Made by a program: the position numbers and the translations under genes. 64,000 nucleotides of DNA from Colletes latitarsis (taxonomy: Eukaryota > Arthropoda > Insecta > Hymenoptera > Colletidae). Positions within the stretch are counted from its first letter, which is position 1, and each line of letters begins with the position of its first letter. Positions 1 through 10,027 of the stretch are shown one piece after another. The stretch covers positions 496,001 to 560,000 of the forward strand of contig NW_027488370.1 in assembly GCF_051014445.1 (NCBI RefSeq), read 5' to 3'. The notes under the pieces are model-generated. The model searched no databases. It was not told where the DNA came from and saw only the letters and a program-made list of their open reading frames with translations.

Positions 1-179
1 CAGATCCTGGGTTCTTTTCTGGTTTGGATCACATAGTAATGTGGGACCACACTGAAACAATCAATTAAACCTGGTCATGATAAATATTTTAGAGGATAAC
101 ACATGTTAGGTCTGGGTTAGGACTAGGTTTTGCCCTCGTCAGGCTCATACTTTCGCATATTTCTCATACTTCATGGCTA

Positions 180-355
180 GATCCTGGGCTGTTTCTGGAT
201 TGTATCACGTAGTAATGTGGTACCACGCTGAAACAGTCAATTAAACCTGGTTTCGATCAATATTTTAGAGGATAACGCAAGTTAGGTCTGGGATAGGTCT
301 GGGATTCGCCCCCATCAGGCTCATACTTTCGCGTTTTTCACATACTTGTTGAACA
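180..355 (+). repeat. Subtype B monomer (CTAGATCC, CACGCTG)
   Basis: Example of subtype B. It begins after CATGGCTA with GATCCTGGGCTGTTTCTG, has GGATTGTATCACGTAG, the variant ACCACGCTGAAACAG, and CGCAAGTTAGGTCTGGGATA in place of CGCATGTTAGG. It ends in the TTTCGCGTTTTTCACATACT tail that leads into subtype C (GAACAGATCC). The B to C order recurs many times between 1 and 34 kb, so monomers were often copied in groups. Confidence 0.82.
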
Positions 356-531
356 GATCCTGGGTTTTTTCTGGTTTGGATCACGTAGTAGTGTGGTACC
401 ACACTGAAACAGTCCATTAAACCTGGTTGGGATCAATATTTTAGAGGATAACGCATGTTAGGTCTAGGTTAGGTCTGGGATTTTCACTCATCAGACTCAT
501 ACTTTCGCATTCTTCACATACTTGTTGAACG
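356..531 (+). repeat. Subtype C monomer (CAGATCC, 16-bp palindrome)
   Basis: Example of subtype C, starting in GAACAGATCC and carrying GTAGTGTGGTACCACACT. The change of AATG to AGTG extends the palindrome here to 16 bp (390-405). The following segment is CAGTCCATTAAACCTGG in this copy and CAGTCGATTAAACCTGG in others. Confidence 0.82.
390..405. promoter_or_regulatory. 16-bp perfect palindrome AGTGTGGTACCACACT
   Basis: This 16-base sequence equals its own reverse complement and has a KpnI/Acc65I site (GGTACC) at its centre. It is the longest form of the dyad; most monomers carry the 12-bp core TGTGGTACCACA. Other 16-bp copies lie at 1094-1109 and in further units with GTAGTGTGGTACC. A twofold-symmetric site could bind a dimeric satellite-binding protein, but no factor is identified and regulation is speculative. 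It is not a CENP-B box. Confidence 0.5.
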
Positions 532-707
532 GATCCTGGGTTTTTTCTGGTTTGGATCACGTAGTAATGTGGGACCACACTGAAACAATCAATTAAACCT
601 GGTCTTGATAAATATTTTAGAGGATAACGCATGTTAGGTCTGGGATAGGTCTGGGATTTGCCCTCATCAGACTCATACTTTCGCACACTTCACATACTCG
701 TTGAACA
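532..707 (+). repeat. Subtype A monomer (BamHI-type, GTGGGACCAC)
   Basis: Example of a frequent subtype. It starts in cGGATCC (a BamHI site), has GTGGGACCAC in place of the perfect GTGGTACCAC palindrome, AACAATCAATTAAACC, and CCTGGTCTTGATAAATATTT instead of CCTGGTTTCGATCAATATTT. When an A-type monomer ends in CATATTTCTCATACTTCATG, the next unit is usually subtype B. The arms TGTGG/CCACA stay complementary although the KpnI site is lost. Confidence 0.85.
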
Positions 708-1235
708 GATCCTGGGTTATTTTCTGGTTTGGATCACATAGTAATGTGGTACCACACTGAAAAAGTCGATTAAACCAGGTTTTGATCAATATTTTTGAGG
801 ATAACGCACGTTAGGTCTAGGTTAGGCCTGGGATTTTCACTCATCAGACTCATACTTTCGCATTCTTCACATACTTGTTGAACGGATCCTGGGTTTTTTC
901 TGGTTTGGATCACGTAGTAATGTGGACCACACTGAAACAATCAATTAAACCTGCTCTTGATAAATATTTTAGAGGATAACGCTTGTTAGGTCTGGGTTAG
1001 GTCTAGGATTTGCCCTCATCATGCTCATGCTTTCGCATATTTCTCATACTTCATGGCTGGATCCTGGGCAATTTCTGGATTGGATCACGTAGTAGTGTGG
1101 TACCACACTGAAACAGTCAATTAAACCTGGTTTTGATCAATATTTTAGAGAACAATTCATGCTAGGTCTAGGTTAGGTCTGGGATTTGCTCTCATCAGGC
1201 TCATTCATTCTCATATTTCTCATACTTGATGGCTA

Positions 1236-1411
1236 GATCCTGGGCTTTTTCTGGATTGCATCACGTAGTAATGAAGTACAACACTGAAACAGTCAACTAA
1301 ACCTGGTTTCCATCAATATTTTAGAGGACAACGCATGTTAGGTCTAGGTTAGGCCTGGGATTTGCCCTCATCAGGGTCATACTTTCGCAGTTTTAACATA
1401 CATGTTGACCT
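1236..1411 (+). repeat. Subtype D monomer (GGATTGCATC, AAGTACAACAC)
   Basis: Example of subtype D. It carries GATCCTGGGCTTTTTCTGG, ATTGCATCACGTAG, and GAAGTACAACACTG, which destroys the palindrome but keeps the GTAC core. It then has CCTGGTTTCCATCAATATTT and GAGGACAACGC. It ends with TCGCAGTTTTAACATACATG and is followed directly by subtype E. This D to E pairing recurs across the left and central array. Confidence 0.85.
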
Positions 1412-1587
1412 GATCGAGGGTTTTTTCTGCTTTGGATCACGTAGTAAAGTGGTACCACACTGAAACAGTCCATTAAACCTGGTTTGGATCAATATTTTAG
1501 AGAATAATTCATGTTAGGTCTAGGTTAGGTCTGCGATTTGCTCTCATCAGGCTCATTCTTTCGCATATTTCTCATACTTGATGGCTA
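1412..1587 (+). repeat. Subtype E monomer (GATCGAGGG)
   Basis: Example of subtype E, in which GATCCTGGG is replaced by GATCGAGGG, followed by TTTTTTCTGCTTTGGATCAC, GTAGTAAAGTGGTACCACAC and CAGTCCATTAAACC. It follows TTGACCTGATC or TTGACGTGATC. Examples near 1412, 1940, 3348, 5456, 6160, 6865, 7217, 8967, 13905, 17417, 19524, 20760, 25340, 29037, 33793, 37603, 39893, 42889, 45535 and 50999 show that it is spread over the first 51 kb. I saw none after about 51 kb. Confidence 0.82.
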
Positions 1588-2339
1588 GATCCCGGGCTAT
1601 TTCTGGATTGCATCACGTAGTAATGAAGTACAACACTGAAACAGTCAATTAAAACTGGTTTCCATCAGTATCTTAGAGGACAACGCAAGTTAGGTTTGGG
1701 ATAGGTCTGGGATTTGCCCTCATCAGGCACATTCTTTCGCATATTTCAGATACTTGATGGCTAGATCCTGGGCTTTCTGGATTGTATCACGCAGTAATGA
1801 AGTACAACACTGAAACAGTCAATTAAACCTGGTTTCCATCAATATTTTAGAGGACAACGCATGTTAGGTCTAGGTTAGGCCTGGGATTTGCCCTCATCTG
1901 GGTCATACTTTCGCAGTTTTAATATATATGTTGACGTGATCGAGGGTTTTTTCTGCTTTGGATCACGTAGTAAAGTGGTACCACACTGAAACAGTCCATA
2001 AACCTGGTTTGGATCAATATTTTAGAGGATAACGCTTGTAAGGTCTGGGATAGGTCTGGGATTTGCCCTCACCAGGCTCATACTTTCGCATTCTTCACAT
2101 ACTTGTTGAACGGATCCTGGGTTTTTTCTGGTTTGGATCACGTAGTAATGTGGGACCACACTGAAACAATCAATTAAACCTGGTCATGATAAATATTTTA
2201 GAGGATAACGCATGTTAGGTCTGGGTTAGGTCTAGGATTTGCCCTCGTCAGGCTCATACTTTCGCATATTTCTCATACTTCATGGCTAGATCCTGGGCTG
2301 TTTCTGGATTGTATCACGTATTAATGTGGTACCACGCTG

Positions 2340-2880
2340 ACACAGTCAATTAAACATGGTTCCGAATAGTATTTTAGGGCATAACGCAGGTTACGACTGG
2401 GTTAGTCCTGGTATTTGCAATCATCTGGCATATACTTTCGTGTTTTTCGCACACTTGTTGGGCAGATCCTGGCCTTTTTCTGGCTTGGACCAAGTAGTAA
2501 TGTGGGACCACACTCAGACAGTCAATAAAACCTGGTTGCGATTAATATTTTAGAGGATAGCGCCGGTTATTTCTCGGTTAGGTCTGGGATTTGCCCTCAT
2601 CTGTCTCGTACTTTCGCATTTTTCGCATACTTGTTGGCCAAATCCTGGGTTATTTTCTGGTTTGGATCACATAGTAATGTGGTACCACACTGAATCAGTC
2701 GATTAAACCAGGTTTCGATCAATATTTTTGAGGATAACGCATGTTAGGTCTAGGTTAGGCCGGGGATTTTCACTCATCAAACTCAAACTTTCGCATTCTT
2801 CACATACTTGTTGAACGGATCCTGGCCTTTTTCTGGTCTCTATCACGTAGTAATGCGGTACCACGCCGAAACAGTCAATT
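2340..2880 (+). repeat. Divergent satellite island
   Basis: Roughly three monomers that stay in phase but differ far more from their neighbours than usual. Private variants include CATGGTTCCGAATAGTATTT, GGGCATAACGCAGGTTACGA, TTTGCAATCATCTGGCATAT, CTTGGACCAAGTAG, CACACTCAGACAGTC, AGGATAGCGCCGGTTATTTC and GGTCTCTATCACGTAGTAAT. The density of changes is strongest at 2350-2640. A plus-strand frame of 65 codons at 2356-2553 is a side effect of these substitutions. It looks like an old or introgressed monomer group that escaped homogenisation. Confidence 0.7.
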
Positions 2881-4110
2881 AAACCTGGTCTTGATAAATA
2901 TTTTAGAGAACAATTTATGCTAGGTCTAGGTTAGGTCTGGGATTTGCTCTCATCAGGCTCACTCTTTCTCATATTTCTCATACTTGATGGCTAGATCCTG
3001 GGCTTTTTCTGGATTGCATCACGTAGTAATGAAGTACAACACTGAAACAGTCAATTAAACCTGGTTTTGATCAATATTTTAGAGAACAATTCATGCTAGG
3101 TCTAGGTTAGGTCTGGGATTTGCTCTCATCAGGCTCACTCTTTCTCATATTTCTCATACTTGATGGCTAGATCCTGGGCTTTTTCTGGATTGCATCACGT
3201 AGTAATGAAGTACAACACTGAAACAGTCAACTAAACCTGGTTTCCATCAATATTTTAGAGGACAACGCATGTTAGGTCTAGGTTAGGCCTGGGATTTGCC
3301 CTCATCAGGGTCATACTTTCGCAGTTTTAACATACATGTTGACCTGATCGAGGGTTTTTCCTGCTTTGGATCACGTAGTAAAGTGGTACCACACTGAAAC
3401 AGTCCATTAAACCTGGTTTGGATCAATATTTTAGAGGATAACGCATGTTAGGTCTAGGTTAGCCCTGGGATTTTCACTCATCAGACTCATACATTCGCAT
3501 TCTTCACATACTTGTTGAACTGATCCTGGGTTTTTTCTGGATTGGTTCGCGTAGTAATGTGGTACCACACTGGAACATTCAATTAAACCTGGTCTTGAGA
3601 AATATTTTAGAGGATTACGCATCTTAGGTTTGGGTTAGTTCTAGGATTTGCCCTCATCAGGCTCATACTTTCGCATATTTCTCATACTTCATGGCTAGAT
3701 CCTCGGCTGTTTCTGGATTGTGTCACGTAGTAATGTGGTACCACGCTGAAACAGTCAATTAAACCTGGTTTCGCTCAATATTTTAGAGGATAACGCAAGT
3801 TAGGTCTGGGATAGGTCTGGGATTTGCCCTCATCAGGCTCATACTTTCGCGTTTTTCACATACTTGTTGAACAGATCCTGGGTTTTTTCCGGTTTGGGTC
3901 ACGTAGTAGTGTGGTACCACACTGAAACAGTCGATTAAACCTGGTTTCGATCAATATTTTTGAGGATAACGCATGTTAGGTCTAGGTTAGGCCGGGGATT
4001 TTCACTCATCAAACTCATACTTTCGCATTCTTCAAATACTTGTTGAACGGATCCTGGGTTCTTTTCTGGTTTGGATCACGTAGTAATGTGGGACCACACT
4101 GAAACAATCA
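2880..4110 (+). repeat. Satellite block duplicated at 13.8-14.6 kb
   Basis: The block begins with two D monomers sharing CATGCTAGGTCTAGG and continues with E and A/B/C units. From about 3240 on it matches 13794 onwards at an offset of 10554 bp (60 monomers). It shares the unusual TTCGCGTAGTAATGTGG (3546 and 14100), CTCATACATTCGCATTC and GCATCTTAGGTTTGGG. Confidence 0.7.
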
Positions 4111-6510
4111 ATTAAACCTGGTCATGATAAATATTTTAGAGGATAACACATGTTAGGTCTGGGTTAGGACTAGGTTTTGCCCTCGTCAGGCTCATACTTT
4201 CGCATATTTCTCATACTTCATGGCTAGATCCTGGGCTGTTTCCGGATTGTATCACGTAGTAATGTGGTACCACGCTGAAACAGTCAATTAAACCTGGTTT
4301 CGATCAATATTTTAGAGGATAACGCAAGTTAGGTCTGGGATAGGTCTGGGATTTGCCCTCATCAGGCTCATACTTTCGCGTTTTTCACATACTTGTTGAA
4401 CAGATCCTGGGTTTTTTCTGGTTTGGATCACGTAGTAATGTGGGACCACACTGAAGCAGTCAATTAAACCTGGTCTTGATAAATATTTTAGAGGATAACG
4501 CATGTTAGGTCTGGGATAGGTCTGGGATTTGCCCTCATCAGACTCATACTTTCGCAAACTTCACATACTCGTTGAACAGATCCTGGGTTATTTTCTGGTT
4601 TGGATCACATAGTAATGTGGTACCACACTGAAAAAGTCGATTAAACCAGGTTTTGATCAATATTTTTGAGGATAACGCACGTTAGGTCTAGGTTAGGCCT
4701 GGGATTTTCACTCATCAGACTCATACTTTCTTCACATTCTTGTTAAACGGATCCTGGGTTTTTTCTGGTTTGGATGACGTAGTAATGTGGACCACACTGA
4801 AATAATCAATTAAACCTGGTCTTGATAAATATTTTAGAGGATAACGCATATTAGGTCTGGGTTAGGTCTAGGATTTGCCCTCGTCAGGCTCATACTTTCG
4901 CATATTTCTCATACTTCATGGCTAGATCCTGGGCTATTTCTGGATTGGATCACGTAGTAATGTGGTACCACACTGAAACAGTCGATTAAACCTGGTCTTG
5001 ATAAATATTTTAGAGGATAACGCATGTTAGGTCTGGGTTAGGTCTAGGATTTGCCCTCATCAGGCTCTTGCTTTCGCATATTTCTCATACTTCATGGCTG
5101 GATCCTGGGCAATTTCTGGATTGGATCACGTAGTAGTGTGGTACCACACTGAAACAGTCAATTAAACCTGGTTTTGATCAATGTTTTAGCGAACAATTCA
5201 TGCTAGGTCTAGGTTAGGTCTGGGATTTGCTCTCATCAGGCTCATTCTTTCTCATATTTCTCATACTTGATAACTAGATCCTGGGCTTTTTCTGGATTGC
5301 ATCACGTAGTAATGAAGTACAACACTGAAACAGTCAACTAAACCTGGTTTCCATCAATATTTTAGAGGACAACGCATGTTAGGTCTAGGTTAGGCCTGGG
5401 ATTTGCCCTCATCAGGGTCATACTTTCGCAGTTTTAACATACATGTTGACCTGATCGAGGGTTTTTTCTGCTTTGGATCACGTAGTAAAGTGGTACCACA
5501 CTGAAACAGTCCATTAAACCTGGTTTGGATCAATATTTTAGAGAATAATTCATGTTAGGTCTGAGATAGGTCTGGGATTTGCCCTCATCAGACTCATACT
5601 TTCGCACACTTCACATACTCGTTGAACAGATCCTGGGTTATTTTCTGGTTTGGATCACATAGTAATGTGGTACCACACTGAATCAGTCGATTAAACCAGG
5701 TTTCGATCAATGTTTTTGAGGATAACGCATGTTAGGTCTAGGATAGGCTTGGGATTTGCCCTCATCAGGGTCATACTTTCGCAGTTTTAACATACATGTT
5801 GAACGGATCCTGGGTTTTTACTGGTTTGGAACACGTAGTAATGTGGGACCACACTGAAACAATCAATTAAACCTGGTCTTGATAAATATTTTAGAGGATA
5901 TCGCATATTAGGTCTGGGTTAGGTCTAGGATTTGCCATCGTCAGGCTCATACTTTCGCATATTTCTCATACTTGATGGCTAGATCCTGGGCTTTTTCTGG
6001 ATTCCATCACGCAGTAATGAAGTACAACACTGAAACAGTCAATTAAACCTGGTTTCCATCAATATTTTGGTGGACAACGCATGTTAGGTCTAGGTTAGGC
6101 TTGGGATTTGCCCTCATCAGGGTCATACTTTCGCAGTTTTAACATACATGTTGACGTGATCGAGGGTTTTTTCTGCTTTGGGTCACGTAGTAAAGTGGTA
6201 CCACACTGAAACAGTCCAATAAACCTGGTTTGGATCAATATTTTAGAGGATAACGCATGTTAGGTCTAGGTTAGCCCTGGGATTTTCACTCATCAGGCTC
6301 ATACTTTCGCATATTTCTCATACTTCATGGCTAGATCCTCGGCTGTTTCTGGATTGTGTCACGTAGTAATGTGGTACCACGCTGAAACAGTCAATTAAAC
6401 CTGGTTTCGTTCAATACCTTAGAGGATAACGCAAGTTAGGTCTGGGATAGGTCTGGGATTTGCCCTCATCAGGCTCATACTTTCGCGTTTTTCACATACT
6501 TGTTGAACAG
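4111..6510 (+). repeat. 3517-bp-offset duplication, left copy
   Basis: About 13.6 monomers nearly identical to 7628-10027 at a constant offset of 3517 bp (20 monomers). Shared rare variants: the six-base loss ACTTTCTTCACATTCTTG (4730, 8247), GGATGACGTAG, CTTGATAACTAGATCC, AATGTTTTAGCGAACAATTC, GGTTTTTACTGGTTTGGAAC and TTCGTTCAATACCTTAG. Few differences are visible by eye, for example AATAATC/AACAATC and CAAACTTC/CACACTTC, which suggests a recent event. Confidence 0.85.
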
Positions 6511-7627
6511 ATCCTGGGTTTTTTCCGGTTTGGGTCACGTAGTAGTGTGGTACCACACTGAAACAGTCGATTAAACCTGGTTTCGATCAATATTTTTGAG
6601 GATAACGCATGTTAAGTCTAGGTTAGGCCGGGGATTTTCACTCATCAAACTCATACTTTCGCATTCTTCACATACTTGCTGAACGGATCCTGGGTTTTTT
6701 CTGGTTTGGATCACGTAGTAATGTGGGACCACACTGAAACAATCAATTAAACCTGGTCTTGATAAATATTTCAGAGGATAACGCATGTTAGGTCTGGGAT
6801 AGGTCTGGGATTTGCCCTCATCAGGGTCATACTTTCGCAGTTTTAATATACATGTTGACGTGATCGAGGGTTTTTTCTGCTTTGGATCACGTAGTAAAGT
6901 GGTACCACACTGAAACAGTCCATTAAACCTGGTTTGGATCAATATTTTAGAGGATAACGCAAGTTAGGTCTGGGATAGGTCTGGGATTTGCCCTCATCAG
7001 TCTCATACTTTCGCGTTTTTCACATACTTGTTGAACAGATCCTGGGTTTTTTTCTGGTTTGGATCACGTAATAATGTGGTACCACACTGAAACATTCAAT
7101 TAAACCTGGTCTTGATAAATATTTTAGAGGATAACGCATGTTAGGTCTAGGTTAGGCCTGGGATTTGCCCTCATCAGGGTCATACTTTCGCAGTTTTAAC
7201 ATACATGTTGACCTGATCGAGGGTTTTTTCTGCTTTGGATCACGTAGTAAAGTGGTACCACACTGAAACAGTCCATTAAACCTGGTTTGGATCAATATTT
7301 TGGAGAAAAATTCATGTTAGGTCTACGCAAGGTCTGGGATTTTCACTCATCAGACTCATACTTTCGCATTCTTCACATACTTGTTGAACGGATCCTGGGT
7401 TATTTTCTGGTTTGGATCACATAGTAATGTGGTACCACACTGAAAAAGTCGATTAAACCAGGTTCTGATCAATATTTTTGAGGATAACGCATGTTAGGTC
7501 TAGGTTAGGCCTGGGATTTGCCCTCACCAGGCTCATACTTTCGCGTTTCTCACATACGTGTTGAACAGATCCTGTGTTTTTTCTGGATTGGTTCACCTAG
7601 TAATGTGGTACCACACTGGAACATTCA
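6511..7627 (+). repeat. Satellite spacer between the 3517-bp copies
   Basis: About six monomers separating the two duplicate blocks. The part at about 6793-7138 closely resembles 19985-20330 (offset 13192), sharing CATCAGTCTCATACTTTCGC, a seven-T GGGTTTTTTTCTGG and CACGTAATAATGTGG. The 123-codon minus-strand frame at 6571-6942 crosses two monomers only because of small local changes and is not a gene. Confidence 0.7.
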
Positions 7628-10027
7628 ATTAAACCTGGTCATGATAAATATTTTAGAGGATAACACATGTTAGGTCTGGGTTAGGACTAGGTTTTGCCCT
7701 CGTCAGGCTCATACTTTCGCATATTTCTCATACTTCATGGCTAGATCCTGGGCTGTTTCCGGATTGTATCACGTAGTAATGTGGTACCACGCTGAAACAG
7801 TCAATTAAACCTGGTTTCGATCAATATTTTAGAGGATAACGCAAGTTAGGTCTGGGATAGGTCTGGGATTTGCCCTCATCAGGCTCATACTTTCGCGTTT
7901 TTCACATACTTGTTGAACAGATCCTGGGTTTTTTCTGGTTTGGATCACGTAGTAATGTGGGACCACACTGAAGCAGTCAATTAAACCTGGTCTTGATAAA
8001 TATTTTAGAGGATAACGCATGTTAGGTCTGGGATAGGTCTGGGATTTGCCCTCATCAGACTCATACTTTCGCACACTTCACATACTCGTTGAACAGATCC
8101 TGGGTTATTTTCTGGTTTGGATCACATAGTAATGTGGTACCACACTGAAAAAGTCGATTAAACCAGGTTTTGATCAATATTTTTGAGGATAACGCACGTT
8201 AGGTCTAGGTTAGGCCTGGGATTTTCACTCATCAGACTCATACTTTCTTCACATTCTTGTTAAACGGATCCTGGGTTTTTTCTGGTTTGGATGACGTAGT
8301 AATGTGGACCACACTGAAACAATCAATTAAACCTGGTCTTGATAAATATTTTAGAGGATAACGCATATTAGGTCTGGGTTAGGTCTAGGATTTGCCCTCG
8401 TCAGGCTCATACTTTCGCATATTTCTCATACTTCATGGCTAGATCCTGGGCTATTTCTGGATTGGATCACGTAGTAATGTGGTACCACACTGAAACAGTC
8501 GATTAAACCTGGTCTTGATAAATATTTTAGAGGATAACGCATGTTAGGTCTGGGTTAGGTCTAGGATTTGCCCTCATCAGGCTCTTGCTTTCGCATATTT
8601 CTCATACTTCATGGCTGGATCCTGGGCAATTTCTGGATTGGATCACGTAGTAGTGTGGTACCACACTGAAACAGTCAATTAAACCTGGTTTTGATCAATG
8701 TTTTAGCGAACAATTCATGCTAGGTCTAGGTTAGGTCTGGGATTTGCTCTCATCAGGCTCATTCTTTCTCATATTTCTCATACTTGATAACTAGATCCTG
8801 GGCTTTTTCTGGATTGCATCACGTAGTAATGAAGTACAACACTGAAACAGTCAACTAAACCTGGTTTCCATCAATATTTTAGAGGACAACGCATGTTAGG
8901 TCTAGGTTAGGCCTGGGATTTGCCCTCATCAGGGTCATACTTTCGCAGTTTTAACATACATGTTGACCTGATCGAGGGTTTTTTCTGCTTTGGATCACGT
9001 AGTAAAGTGGTACCACACTGAAACAGTCCATTAAACCTGGTTTGGATCAATATTTTAGAGAATAATTCATGTTAGGTCTGAGATAGGTCTGGGATTTGCC
9101 CTCATCAGACTCATACTTTCGCACACTTCACATACTCGTTGAACAGATCCTGGGTTATTTTCTGGTTTGGATCACATAGTAATGTGGTACCACACTGAAT
9201 CAGTCGATTAAACCAGGTTTCGATCAATGTTTTTGAGGATAACGCATGTTAGGTCTAGGATAGGCTTGGGATTTGCCCTCATCAGGGTCATACTTTCGCA
9301 GTTTTAACATACATGTTGAACGGATCCTGGGTTTTTACTGGTTTGGAACACGTAGTAATGTGGGACCACACTGAAACAATCAATTAAACCTGGTCTTGAT
9401 AAATATTTTAGAGGATATCGCATATTAGGTCTGGGTTAGGTCTAGGATTTGCCATCGTCAGGCTCATACTTTCGCATATTTCTCATACTTGATGGCTAGA
9501 TCCTGGGCTTTTTCTGGATTCCATCACGCAGTAATGAAGTACAACACTGAAACAGTCAATTAAACCTGGTTTCCATCAATATTTTGGTGGACAACGCATG
9601 TTAGGTCTAGGTTAGGCTTGGGATTTGCCCTCATCAGGGTCATACTTTCGCAGTTTTAACATACATGTTGACGTGATCGAGGGTTTTTTCTGCTTTGGGT
9701 CACGTAGTAAAGTGGTACCACACTGAAACAGTCCAATAAACCTGGTTTGGATCAATATTTTAGAGGATAACGCATGTTAGGTCTAGGTTAGCCCTGGGAT
9801 TTTCACTCATCAGGCTCATACTTTCGCATATTTCTCATACTTCATGGCTAGATCCTCGGCTGTTTCTGGATTGTGTCACGTAGTAATGTGGTACCACGCT
9901 GAAACAGTCAATTAAACCTGGTTTCGTTCAATACCTTAGAGGATAACGCAAGTTAGGTCTGGGATAGGTCTGGGATTTGCCCTCATCAGGCTCATACTTT
10001 CGCGTTTTTCACATACTTGTTGAACGG
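7628..10027 (+). repeat. 3517-bp-offset duplication, right copy
   Basis: This copy of 4111-6510 ends where a second step begins. At 10027 the sequence jumps back to the monomers first seen at 7391, an offset of 2636 bp (15 monomers). Shared markers are AACCAGGTTCTGATCAAT, GCGTTTCTCACATACGTG, GATCCTGTGTTTTTTC and GGTTCACCTAGTAATG. So 7391-10026 acts as a 15-monomer unit with a partial second copy after it. Confidence 0.82.

Larger units (their letters stand above)
1..960 (+). repeat. Satellite block shared with 14602-15500
   Basis: About five A/B/C monomers. Rare variants place this block with 14602 onwards at an offset of 14601 bp (83 monomers): GGGTTCTTTTCTGG at the start, GATAACACATGTTAGG, GGACTAGGTTTTGCC and GGGATTCGCCCCCATC. 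The first monomers also resemble 4050 onwards at offset 4047, but the GATTCGCCCCCATC variant is absent there, so the 14.6-kb copy is the closer relative. Confidence 0.7.
960..2340 (+). repeat. D/E-rich satellite block related to 17.2-17.7 kb
   Basis: About eight monomers with repeated D to E pairs. The part from about 1840 to 2240 shares rare features with 17320-17700 (offset 15476): CCCTCATCTGGGTCATAC, TTTTAATATATATGTTGACG and the shortened CAGTCCATAAACC. No gene is present. Confidence 0.65.

Noticed and set aside
1412..1587. Subtype E as a different satellite family or inserted element
   Set aside because: It keeps the 176-bp length, phase and all main landmarks and differs only by point substitutions, so it is a monomer subtype.
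2356..2553. Plus-strand 65-codon frame
   Set aside because: It lies in the divergent satellite island and exists only because local substitutions removed stops. No coding signature was seen.
6571..6942. A 123-codon minus-strand open frame, the longest in the window, as a possible gene
   Set aside because: It is two satellite monomers read through, with the same peptide pattern as the 63-codon frames elsewhere. It has no recognisable domain, and its neighbours in identical monomers are interrupted.
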